This document shows, in pieces, positions 8,129-15,811 of a DNA stretch of 64,000 bases. This stretch comes from Prevotella sp. UBA2725 (GTDB taxonomy: Bacteria; Bacteroidota; Bacteroidia; Bacteroidales; Bacteroidaceae). The notes under the pieces were generated by a model that saw only the letters and a program-made list of their open reading frames with translations, did not search any database and was not told the origin of the DNA. A program made the position numbers and the translations under genes. Location: contig DEKJ01000064.1 of the NCBI GenBank assembly GCA_002353825.1, positions 26,547 through 90,546 of the forward strand. Reading direction: 5' to 3'. The stretch's first letter is position 1, and each line of letters starts with the position of its first letter.

Positions 8129-8974
8129 TTACCTCATCTGTGGCATGATTGTCGGCCCGTTCTGCCTATGATGGATCACATGGTCGAGACCATCACGCAC
8201 AAGAGGACCAACAGGAAGTTCAAGCCATATCTTCTTAGCCAGTTTGAATTTCGGCGTGACAATAGGCTCATTGATCCAGCGACGGGCAAAAGCATCGTAG
8301 CGGCGCTCAGCACCAAGATCCATACCGAACCAGCCGTTGCGATAAGTGGCATAGCCTCCATAGGCTGAGGTTGCCACATAAGGGAAGGCACCCATGGAGA
8401 AATAAGGATTGCGGTCATAATAACGTCCAAACGCCGTGATGCTCCAGTGATCATCGAAACGATAAGATAATGAGCCACTGATGTCCAACTGCGTACGAAC
8501 AGGCACGATGCCTTGCGAAGTCAAAACGGGATTGGCAAGCATGTTGAAACCATAACGGTTGGCTTCAACTCTGAAACTCATACTCAGGTTGCCCATATCA
8601 CCGGTAAGCCCCAATGCTGCCGAGCGTGTGTCCATCATACCCGGATGGCTGTCCATAGTGCTTGCCCCAACGACATCAAAAGTACCGACCTTCATGACCG
8701 ACGTACCATTGCTACCTATCGATGGCACTGCTTTCGGCGCCATCAGCAAGGGATCGGAAGAGCCGCGCTGAAGAAGACTGTCATTAAGAAAAGATGGGGA
8801 ATCTGTCTTTGAGGTCGGTAAAGTCGAAGGCTGTATGGAAGTGTTATAAGGCAACCGGGGCTGTTCGAGACGGATGGGAGACTTATCATAATCGCGCACA
8901 GTCTTTTTCACCTCCTGCGAAAAAGCGGAGGAGAAAAACATCAGCAACGCAATTATAATCGCACATTTCTTCAT
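8129..8974 (-). CDS. Putative outer-membrane beta-barrel protein
   Basis: 281 residues with a signal peptide (MKKCAIIIALLMFFSSAFSQ, cleavage near residue 19-20). After a Pro/Ser-rich segment the protein shows alternating aromatic strands (SMSFRVEANRYGFNM, LDISGSLSYRFDDHWSITAFGRYYDR, SAYGGYATYRNGWFGMDLGAERRYDAF), typical of a small outer-membrane barrel. The C-terminus (VIHHRQNGPTIMPQMR) does not end in an aromatic residue. It converges tail to tail with the PepSY gene, and the two ends are 2 bp apart. I do not recognise a named family. Confidence 0.75.
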   Translation of the reverse strand: MKKCAIIIALLMFFSSAFSQEVKKTVRDYDKSPIRLEQPRLPYNTSIQPSTLPTSKTDSPSFLNDSLLQRGSSDPLLMAPKAVPSIGSNGTSVMKVGTFDVVGASTMDSHPGMMDTRSAALGLTGDMGNLSMSFRVEANRYGFNMLANPVLTSQGIVPVRTQLDISGSLSYRFDDHWSITAFGRYYDRNPYFSMGAFPYVATSAYGGYATYRNGWFGMDLGAERRYDAFARRWINEPIVTPKFKLAKKIWLELPVGPLVRDGLDHVIHHRQNGPTIMPQMR

Positions 8975-9004
8975 CGCTGCAAAGATAAGGAAAAATATTT
9001 AAAC

Positions 9005-9041
9005 CGAAAAGCCCCGCACGGCAATTTCTGCTGTACGGGGC
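9005..9041 (-). terminator. Terminator after the second ammonium transporter gene
   Basis: GCCCCGCACGGCA (9011-9023) pairs with TGCTGTACGGGGC (9029-9041) with one wobble. On the minus strand it is followed by TTTT (plus-strand AAAA at 9007-9010), 45 bp after the stop of the gene at 9088. Confidence 0.8.
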
Positions 9042-9087
9042 CATCGTAATAATCTCTCTCTTGTTATCAGAATATATATATGGTAGG

Positions 9088-10320
9088 CTAGTTATAGGCA
9101 TTTTCTGCATGTTCGTAGATGTCGAGGCCTTCTTCCTCCTCGCGTTTGTCTACACGCATGCCCATGAGTTTGTCAATGATTTTATAGAGCACGAACGTCA
9201 TCACAGCACTGTAGACGATGGAGAACCCTGTTGCTAAGAGTTGGACGACGAGCTGATGCCATCCTCCGTAGAGGGCACCGTCAACACCACCAATACTCTT
9301 GACGCAGAACACACCCGTGAGGATGCTTCCTACGACACCACCGATACCATGGACACCGAAAGCGTCGAGGGCATCGTCATAGCCAAACTTGCGCTTTACG
9401 ATGGCGACCATGAAGAAGCAGATCAGAGCAGTGATAGCGCCGATGCACATAGCACCAAACACATCCGTTGATCCTGCCGCCGGAGTGATGGCGACGAGAC
9501 CTGCCACAGCACCCGTACACATACCCACACAGGTAGGCTTGCCGGAATAGAGCCAGTCGATAAGCATCCATACCAAGGCTGCCGTAGCAGTGCATACATG
9601 TGTGGTAAGGAAGGCGTTGGCATCGAGGCCATCGGCTGCGAGGCCAGAGCCTGCATTGAAACCGAACCAACCGAGCCACAGCATCGAGGCGCCCATGAAG
9701 ACATAGGGAACGTTGGCTGCACCGATAGGCTTGCCGGGTTTATAGTCCATTCGTCTGCCGAGAAGCACACACATCACCAAGGCTGCGATACCTGCATTGA
9801 TATGCACTACGAGACCACCGGCAAAGTCGATGGCACCTAAGTGCTGCATGAATCCTCCGCCCCACACCCAGTGAGCCATCGGATAGTAGACGATGATGCT
9901 CCAGAGGATGATGAACACGACGAACGACGGGAACCGCAGGCGTTCGGCAAAAGCGCCGATGATCAGGGCCGGCGTGATGACAGCGAACATGCACTGGAAG
10001 AGCACGAACGTCAGTTCGGGGATGTTAGGTCCCTCTTTCACGGTGTGAATGGTGATGCCATGCATGAAACACTTGTCAAAACCACCGATGATGGCTCCCA
10101 AGGGTGACCCTTGCAGGCCTGTGCCAAACGACCAGGAATAGCCGAAGGCAATCCAAAGGAGCGAGCACATCGCTGTAATGAAAAAGCATTGCATGAGCAC
10201 ACTTAAGATATTCTTACGGCGGACCAAGCCTCCGTAGAAGAGTGCCAATGCGGGCACTGTCATAAACATCACCAATATCGTCGCCATGGTAATCCAGGCG
10301 GTGTTTCCAGTGTCAATCAT
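9088..10320 (-). CDS. amtB: Ammonium transporter (first of two adjacent paralogues)
   Basis: 410 residues with about 11 membrane helices, forming a trimeric inner-membrane ammonium channel. Family blocks include LALFYGGLVRRKNILSVLMQ, GSFGTGLQG-like pore entry, WSIIVYYPMAHWVWGGGFM, DFAGGLVVHINAGIAALV (His of the twin-His pore) and FGVHGIGGVVGSILTG (second pore His). The cytosolic tail RVDKREEEEGLDIYEHAENAYN carries the conserved region that contacts GlnK. It has no cleavable signal peptide in the part I can judge. It lies 110 bp after the paralogue at 10432 and ends in its own terminator, so the PII gene and the two transporters form one nitrogen-uptake cluster. Confidence 0.93.
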   Translation of the reverse strand: MIDTGNTAWITMATILVMFMTVPALALFYGGLVRRKNILSVLMQCFFITAMCSLLWIAFGYSWSFGTGLQGSPLGAIIGGFDKCFMHGITIHTVKEGPNIPELTFVLFQCMFAVITPALIIGAFAERLRFPSFVVFIILWSIIVYYPMAHWVWGGGFMQHLGAIDFAGGLVVHINAGIAALVMCVLLGRRMDYKPGKPIGAANVPYVFMGASMLWLGWFGFNAGSGLAADGLDANAFLTTHVCTATAALVWMLIDWLYSGKPTCVGMCTGAVAGLVAITPAAGSTDVFGAMCIGAITALICFFMVAIVKRKFGYDDALDAFGVHGIGGVVGSILTGVFCVKSIGGVDGALYGGWHQLVVQLLATGFSIVYSAVMTFVLYKIIDKLMGMRVDKREEEEGLDIYEHAENAYN

Positions 10321-10392
10321 AATCGTAATTCGTGTCTATTTCTTTAATGGTTTTAAGGGCGATCTCTCCTGATCGTTCCTTAAGTTGGTTAA

Positions 10393-10416
10393 AAGGGCGG
10401 CCCCGAAAGACCGTCC
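10393..10416 (-). terminator. Probable terminator between the two transporter genes
   Basis: On the minus strand GGACGGTC, loop TTTC, GGGGCCGCCC, then TTTT. The stem has one mismatch and one wobble. It lies just after the stop at 10432, so the gene at 9088 may depend on readthrough or its own promoter. Confidence 0.55.
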
Positions 10417-10431
10417 TTGAGTTATTATTGT

Positions 10432-11700
10432 TTAGGCGTTGTAGCAAGACTCTCCATGTTCGTAGATATCCAGACCTTCTTCCTCAATGCGCTTGTCAAC
10501 ACGCAGTCCGAAGAACTTCTTGATAGTACCGAAGAGGATGATGCCGCATACAGCAGCCCAACCGTCTACACAAAGGATACCGAGAGCCTGTGCACCTAAG
10601 GCACCGAAGCCGTGGCCATAGAACAGGCCGGTGCTGGTAGAGAAGAGGCCTACACAGAGGGTACCGAAGATACCGCAAACACCGTGTACAGAGGAGGCAC
10701 CGACAGGATCATCAATGTGCAGCTTCTGATCGATGAAGGTTACAGCGAGCGGAAGGATGATACCGCAGAGGGCACCGATGATGAGTGAACCTAAGGGTGA
10801 TACAGCGTCACAGCCTGCTGTGATACCGACCAGACCGGCAAGGATACCGTTGAGGGTCAATGAGAATGAAGGTTTGCCATATTTAATCCATGTGAAGAAC
10901 ATAGTAGCCAGGCCACCTGCTACGGCTGCGAGGTTCGTGGTCAGGAACACGTGCGAGATAGCGACGCGGTTCACCTCACCACTGGCTGCCAGCTGAGAAC
11001 CGGGGTTGAATCCGAACCATCCGAACCACAGGATGAACACACCCAAAGAAGCGAGGGTCAGACTGTGACCGGGGATAGCGTTGCTCTTGCCGTCCTTACG
11101 GTACTTGCCAAGACGGGGGCCAAGGAAGATGGCGCCGAGGAAGGCGAGCACACCACCAACGGAGTGCACCACGCAGCTACCTGCGAAATCGTGGAACGTT
11201 GTGCCGAAGGTCGACATGATGAAGCTTGCGGGATCAGCGTTGCAAAGCCAGCCGCCACCCCAGGTCCAGTGACCTTCAACAGGATAGATAATGAGTGAGA
11301 TGAAGAAACTGTACACGCAGTACATAGAGAACTTTGTGCGCTCGGCCATAGCACCAGAAACGATAGTGGCACTCGTTGCACAGAATACAGTCTCAAACAT
11401 CAGGAAACCCTCGGTAGGAAGGCCATTGGCGTTGTGATAGAAACTCAGGTCGCCAAAGTTAGGCATACCAATGAACCCCTGTCCATCAGAGCCAAACATA
11501 AAACCAAATCCAACAAACCAGAACAGGACTGAACCGATCATGAAATCGACGAAGTTCTTGAACAATATGTTGGCGGTGTTCTTACGTCGCGTAAAACCAG
11601 CCTCACAGTAGACAAAGCCCGGCTGCATGAAGAAGACAAGCATGGCTGCTAACAGCATCCATACGGTGTCTACGGAAATGCTTAGATCTTGTACTGTCAT
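10432..11700 (-). CDS. amtB: Ammonium transporter (second paralogue)
   Basis: 422 residues, the same family as the neighbour but clearly diverged. Blocks include MQPGFVYCEAGFTRRKNTANILFKN, YPVEGHWTWGGGWL, DFAGSCVVHSVGGVLAFLGAI (pore His) and GASSVHGVCGIFGTLCVG (second pore His). The C-terminal tail RVDKRIEEEGLDIYEHGESCYNA again matches the GlnK-contact region. This copy has the longer N-terminus. It is the first transporter after the PII gene (137 bp apart). Two transporters under one PII protein may differ in affinity or in when they are made. The order PII, then transporter, is the usual glnK-amtB linkage. Confidence 0.94.
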   Translation of the reverse strand: MTVQDLSISVDTVWMLLAAMLVFFMQPGFVYCEAGFTRRKNTANILFKNFVDFMIGSVLFWFVGFGFMFGSDGQGFIGMPNFGDLSFYHNANGLPTEGFLMFETVFCATSATIVSGAMAERTKFSMYCVYSFFISLIIYPVEGHWTWGGGWLCNADPASFIMSTFGTTFHDFAGSCVVHSVGGVLAFLGAIFLGPRLGKYRKDGKSNAIPGHSLTLASLGVFILWFGWFGFNPGSQLAASGEVNRVAISHVFLTTNLAAVAGGLATMFFTWIKYGKPSFSLTLNGILAGLVGITAGCDAVSPLGSLIIGALCGIILPLAVTFIDQKLHIDDPVGASSVHGVCGIFGTLCVGLFSTSTGLFYGHGFGALGAQALGILCVDGWAAVCGIILFGTIKKFFGLRVDKRIEEEGLDIYEHGESCYNA

Positions 11701-11837
11701 AAATGTTATCCTTTTATGATTCCAACAATGTTATTAATCTCTCTCACATACAAAGAGCAATGCTCTCTTGTTCTAAAGGAACGCCCTCTGTATTCTTTAT
11801 TCTCTCTTAGTTCTTCTTTAGCGAAGCGCCCGAAGCG

Positions 11838-12194
11838 TTACTTCTCCTGCTCCGCATTATAGAGGGCGATATCGCCGCGCTCACCAGTTCTGATACGGAT
11901 GGTGTCCTCGACAGGAATGATGAAGATACGACCATCACCGATCTCACCGGTCTTGGCGGCTTTCTCGATGGCTGCCACGGTCTTCTCAACGTTCTTGTCA
12001 CGAACCACAATGTTCATCAGAACACGTTCAATACTACTCGTGGAATACATCACTCCACGATAGATGCGCTCCTGACGCATCTTGCCTTCTCCGCGCACGT
12101 CGTAGTAGGAGAACCACTCAATGTCGGCGGCAAGAAGAGCTTCCTTCACTTCCTCAAACTTTGTTTTGCGGATGATAGCTTCAATCTTCTTCAT
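11838..12194 (-). CDS. glnK: PII nitrogen regulatory protein (GlnK/GlnB type)
   Basis: 118 residues, a trimeric sensor of 2-oxoglutarate and ATP/ADP that plugs ammonium transporters. Recognised by MKKIEAIIRKTKFEEVKEAL at the N-terminus, IYRGVMY in the T-loop and TGEIGDGRIFIIPV (B-loop) followed by IRIRTGE (C-loop). The T-loop (GKMRQERIYRGVMY) is one residue shorter than in E. coli GlnB. The position of Gln39, which binds Mg-ATP and 2-oxoglutarate in that protein, is Met39 here. The tyrosine equivalent to the uridylylated Tyr51 is kept (Y50). This is consistent with a Bacteroidota-type PII. Direct linkage to two amtB genes argues for GlnK rather than GlnB function. Confidence 0.92.
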   Translation of the reverse strand: MKKIEAIIRKTKFEEVKEALLAADIEWFSYYDVRGEGKMRQERIYRGVMYSTSSIERVLMNIVVRDKNVEKTVAAIEKAAKTGEIGDGRIFIIPVEDTIRIRTGERGDIALYNAEQEK

Positions 12195-12579
12195 GCTTTT
12201 TCTCTTTAATATTAAAATAACGTGTTGTTACTATTCCTTTTATTATCACATTAGCCACTTAGATGACTTAATGTTCGTTTTCTGCTGCAAAATTAATCAA
12301 ATTGGTATTAACACGAAACTAAATAGTGCACTTTGTTACAAGAAAATTGCACCAAGTAACAATATAGAAGTTATTTTACGCTAAAAGTGCACAAACTGTA
12401 AGGTTATGACAACTCAAACCTACCAGTTTGCAAACAAGACGTAAAAAACTTAATAAATAATGCCTAAAAGTTTTTCATATACTGACATTTTGTTGTATCT
12501 TTGCACCGTGAACAGCACAAAGCGTTCAAACAAAAGAAATAGAACATCACATTTTGATAGATAAAGCAACAGATAAAGC
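12195..12579. promoter_or_regulatory. Divergent regulatory region between glnK and dapF
   Basis: AT-rich 385 bp without a credible ORF. Minus-strand TAATTTTG (plus 12288-12295) is a -7 box for glnK. Plus-strand TATCTTTG (12496-12503) is one for dapF. Upstream of the glnK box lie two palindromes GTGCAC (12326-12331 and 12387-12392, 61 bp apart, with AGTGCACTTT facing AAAGTGCAC) and an inverted pair TTGTTAC/GTAACAA (12333-12339 and 12356-12362). These are candidate operators for nitrogen control, which is inference. Confidence 0.55.
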
Positions 12580-13434
12580 ATGGCAGATACAGCAACGATA
12601 AGCAGCAAGATTCCGTTCACCAAGATGCAAGGTGCAGGAAACGATTATATATATGTAAATACATTATTATATAACGTTCCTGATCCGGAGAAGACAGCCA
12701 TCAAATGGAGCGACCGCCATTTCGGCATTGGTTCCGACGGTCTGGTGCTCATCGGTGCGCCGAAAAGCAAGGAGAACGATTTCTCGATGCGAATCTTCAA
12801 TGCTGATGGCTCGGAGGCAATGATGTGTGGCAATGCCAGTCGTTGTATCGGTAAATATGTATACGAGCGCGGCCTCTTCAAAGGCGACACGGTTCGTCTG
12901 GAAACACTGTCAGGCGTTAAAGTGTTGAAACTTCATATTGAGGACGGCATTGTGAAGAGTGTAACTGTCGATATGGGAGAGCCGAGTTTCGATGTTCCCG
13001 CACAGTTCACAGGCACAAAACCTGCAGGCACCGACGGTACGTTCGTCTCCATGGGCAATCCCCACTACGTGAACTTCGTGAAAGAGATAAGAGAGATTGA
13101 TGTAGCAGGCCGGGGTAAGGAACTGGAGTTTTCTCCTTCCTTCCCTGAGCGCTGCAATATAGAGTTTGCACAGATTACATCAGCACCTACCACCGATGAC
13201 CAGAGACCTGCTACGCTTCGCACCCGTGTATGGGAGCGTGGCTCAGGCATCACATGGGCATGCGGCACGGGTGCTTGCGCTACAGCAGTGGCTGCAGCAA
13301 AGACCGGCAGAGCCGGACGCACGAGCGACATCATCATGGATGGCGGCACACTCCACATCGAATGGGGCGATGACAACCATGTGAGGATGACAGGACCCGC
13401 CGAGTTCGTCTTCGACGGCGAAATGGCATTATAA
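12580..13434 (+). CDS. dapF: Diaminopimelate epimerase
   Basis: Converts LL- to meso-diaminopimelate for lysine and peptidoglycan synthesis, PLP-independent, cytosolic. 284 residues with both catalytic cysteines visible: C83 in EAMMCGNASRC and C228 in ERGSGITWACGTGACA. KMQGAGNDYIYV near the N-terminus is the family opening. A -7 box TATCTTTG lies about 77 bp upstream. dapL follows after 41 bp, so the two consecutive enzymes of the aminotransferase branch (DapL then DapF) are probably cotranscribed. Confidence 0.96.
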   Translation: MADTATISSKIPFTKMQGAGNDYIYVNTLLYNVPDPEKTAIKWSDRHFGIGSDGLVLIGAPKSKENDFSMRIFNADGSEAMMCGNASRCIGKYVYERGLFKGDTVRLETLSGVKVLKLHIEDGIVKSVTVDMGEPSFDVPAQFTGTKPAGTDGTFVSMGNPHYVNFVKEIREIDVAGRGKELEFSPSFPERCNIEFAQITSAPTTDDQRPATLRTRVWERGSGITWACGTGACATAVAAAKTGRAGRTSDIIMDGGTLHIEWGDDNHVRMTGPAEFVFDGEMAL

Positions 13435-13475
13435 AAAAAGAACGACAAACAACCAAAGAAAAAAGATATAGAAGT

Positions 13476-14699
13476 ATGGCTTTAGTAAACGAATATTACC
13501 TCAGGCTGCCAGGCAGCTACCTCTTTGCCGACATCGCCAAGCGCGTGCAGGCATTCAAGGTATCACACCCCAAGCAGCGCGTGATCAGTTTAGGCATCGG
13601 CGACGTGACTCGTCCGCTGGCTCCCGCAGTGGTGGAAGCAATGCATAAAGCTGCTGACGAGATGGCTCACAAAGAGACCTTCCGCGGCTACGGCCCAGAG
13701 CACGGCTACGACTTCCTCCGTGAGGCGATCCTCAAAGGTGACTTCCTCACACGTGGCATCCATCTCGACAAGGATGAGATCTTCGTCAACGACGGTGCCA
13801 AGAGTGACACGGCAAACATCCAGGAGCTCCTCCGCTGGGACAACAGCGTAGCCCTCACCGACCCCGTGTATCCGGTCTATGTCGACTCCAACGCTATGAT
13901 CGGCCGCGCAGGAAAATTCGAGGATGGCAAATGGACCAACATCACCTATCTGCCGTGCACCGCTGAGAACAACTTCACTCCGGCTCTGCCCGACCACCGT
14001 GTAGACATGATCTACCTCTGCTATCCGAACAACCCCACGGGTACGGTGCTCACGAAGGACGAGCTGAAGAAATGGGTCAATTTCGCATTACACAATGAGG
14101 CCATCATCTTCTATGATGCCGCCTATCAGGCATACATTCAGGATCCGGAGATTCCGCACTCCATCTATGAGATAAAAGGTGCACGCAAATGTGCCATCGA
14201 GTTCCACTCTTACTCCAAGACCGCCGGCTTCACGGGCGTACGTTGCGGATACACCGTCATCCCGAAGGATGTCATCGCCAAGACCATCGACGGCAAGGAG
14301 GTACAGCTCAACGCGCTCTGGGAGCGTCGCCAGTCGACAAAATTCAACGGCACCTCTTATATCTCGCAGCGTGCCGCCGAGGCTACTTACACACCGGAAG
14401 GCCACAAGCAGACGCGTGAGACCATCGCTTACTACATGGAGAACGCACGTATCATGCGCGAGACGCTCACACAACTCGGCTATGCAGTCTATGGTGGTGA
14501 AAACGCTCCTTACCTCTGGGTGAAGACGCCTAACGGCATGGACTCCTGGAAGTTCTTCGACACCCTGCTCTACGGCTGCGGTCTCGTCTGCACACCAGGT
14601 GTAGGATTCGGTCCCTCAGGCGAAGGTTACTTCCGCCTCACAAGCTTCGGCAACCGCGAGGATGTAGAGGAAGCGATGGAAAGGTTCAAAGGGCTGTAA
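13476..14699 (+). CDS. dapL: LL-diaminopimelate aminotransferase
   Basis: Class I/II PLP aminotransferase that makes LL-diaminopimelate directly from tetrahydrodipicolinate using glutamate, bypassing the acylated route. 407 residues. PLP lysine is K248 in SYSKTAGFTGVR. CYPNNPTGT and DAAYQAYI are the cofactor contact blocks. The N-terminus NEYYLRLPGSYLFADIAKRV and the glycine-rich SLGIGDVTRPL are typical of DapL rather than of general aspartate aminotransferases. It follows dapF by 41 bp. Its dependence on glutamate fits the surrounding nitrogen genes. Confidence 0.96.
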   Translation: MALVNEYYLRLPGSYLFADIAKRVQAFKVSHPKQRVISLGIGDVTRPLAPAVVEAMHKAADEMAHKETFRGYGPEHGYDFLREAILKGDFLTRGIHLDKDEIFVNDGAKSDTANIQELLRWDNSVALTDPVYPVYVDSNAMIGRAGKFEDGKWTNITYLPCTAENNFTPALPDHRVDMIYLCYPNNPTGTVLTKDELKKWVNFALHNEAIIFYDAAYQAYIQDPEIPHSIYEIKGARKCAIEFHSYSKTAGFTGVRCGYTVIPKDVIAKTIDGKEVQLNALWERRQSTKFNGTSYISQRAAEATYTPEGHKQTRETIAYYMENARIMRETLTQLGYAVYGGENAPYLWVKTPNGMDSWKFFDTLLYGCGLVCTPGVGFGPSGEGYFRLTSFGNREDVEEAMERFKGL

Positions 14700-14706
14700 A
14701 ATAAAA

Positions 14707-14757
14707 AGCCTAACGGCCCCACCCCTACCCCTCCCCCATCCAGGGGAGGGAGAGATT
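14707..14757. repeat. GC-rich repeat, single arm (ATCCAGGGG variant)
   Basis: GGCCCCACCCCTACCCCTCC followed by CCCATCCAGGGGAGGGAGA. An identical arm occurs at 15540, and inverted two-arm forms at 60658. It lies directly after the dapL stop. Confidence 0.75.
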
Positions 14758-14821
14758 ACCGACATGAAGTGATGCAAGTGATTTTTGCGTTATCAACATA
14801 AATAACTTAAAAAGAGAGACT

Positions 14822-15526
14822 ATGAAAAAGGTAAAAGGATTGGTACTGCTGATGGCTTGCTTCGCAGCAACCACAGCAGGAGCTCAGGACAAAGTTGAAG
14901 CGACAATTGCCAGTGATTTCGTCAACCAGTATATCTGGCGTGGTCAGGATCTCGGCGATGTGTCGGTACAGCCTACACTCGGCGTAGCCTACAAAGGCTT
15001 CTCTCTCACAGGATGGGGCTCAGTGGGGCTCTCTGACAACAGCGACACGAAAGAGTTTGACCTCACTGCTGCTTATCAGACGGGCGGGTTCCACATCGGC
15101 ATCACCGACTACTGGTTCAATACACCCAACGAGAAGTATTTCCACTACGATGCTCATTCAACCAGTCACGTCTTCGAAGGTAACATCGGCTATGACTTCG
15201 GTCCGGTAGCCTTGAACTGGTACACGAACTTCGCTGGCAACGACGGTCTGAACAAGAGCGGCAAGCGCGCGTACAGTTCTTATGTAGAAGCAGCCGTTCC
15301 TTTCAAGCTTGCTGATCTCGACTGGACAGCTACCGTGGGTGCAGTGCCTTACGCCACCTCGTTCTACGGCAAGGCCAACGGCTTCGCAGTGACGAACGTA
15401 TCTCTGCGCGCCTCGAAGGATATCCAGGTGACCAAGAGCTGGTCCGTGCCTCTCTTCGCCGGCATCACCGCCAACCCATCCACCCAGAAGGCTTATCTCG
15501 TCTGCGGATTCACGCTGAGACCATAA
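14822..15526 (+). CDS. Putative outer-membrane protein (TorF-like porin family)
   Basis: 234 residues with a signal peptide (MKKVKGLVLLMACFAATTAGAQ, cleavage near residue 21-22). The mature part starts VEATIASDFVNQYIWRGQDLGD, the pattern seen in TorF-type putative porins (strand, then WRG). It continues as alternating amphipathic strands (GFSLTGWGSVGLSD, FDLTAAYQTGGFHIGITDYWF, VFEGNIGYDFGPVALNWYTNF) and ends KAYLVCGFTLRP. It is probably an outer-membrane barrel of 10-12 strands. It lies between dapL and glutamine synthetase III, separated from both by GC-rich repeats. A role in uptake of small nitrogen compounds would fit the neighbours but is inference. Confidence 0.78.
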   Translation: MKKVKGLVLLMACFAATTAGAQDKVEATIASDFVNQYIWRGQDLGDVSVQPTLGVAYKGFSLTGWGSVGLSDNSDTKEFDLTAAYQTGGFHIGITDYWFNTPNEKYFHYDAHSTSHVFEGNIGYDFGPVALNWYTNFAGNDGLNKSGKRAYSSYVEAAVPFKLADLDWTATVGAVPYATSFYGKANGFAVTNVSLRASKDIQVTKSWSVPLFAGITANPSTQKAYLVCGFTLRP

Positions 15527-15536
15527 AAAAAGACAT

Positions 15537-15795
15537 TAGCGGCCCCACCCCTACCCCTCCCCCATCCAGGGGAGGGAGAAATTACCCAGATAAACGGGTA
15601 TCTTCGGAATTACCGTAGGGGCGGTCCCCTGTGGACGCCCGTCACCGCAGGGTAATAATAGTAAATAAAACGCAATTAAAAGAAAATATTAATCATAAAT
15701 AAAAACGCTGTATCTCCGCACGTTTCTACAGCTCAATCACCCTCCCTACGGGGGAGGGCCAGGGAGAGGCCTAGGGAGGGCCGGGGAGAGGCTTA
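15537..15795. repeat. Cluster of GC-rich repeat arms before glutamine synthetase
   Basis: A single arm GGCCCCACCCCTACCCCTCC.. (15540-15590) is followed by a GC-rich stretch (GTAGGGGCGGTCCCCTG, near 15614). After AT-rich spacer DNA come two tandem arms of the other variant (CCTCCCTACGGGGGAGGGCC.. and AGGGAGGGCCGGGGAGAGGC, 15742-15791). No gene is supported in this 285-bp gap. The arms end about 15 bp before the glutamine synthetase ATG, so they are in its 5' leader. Confidence 0.75.
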
Positions 15796-15811
15796 TAAAA
15801 ACAACAACTTT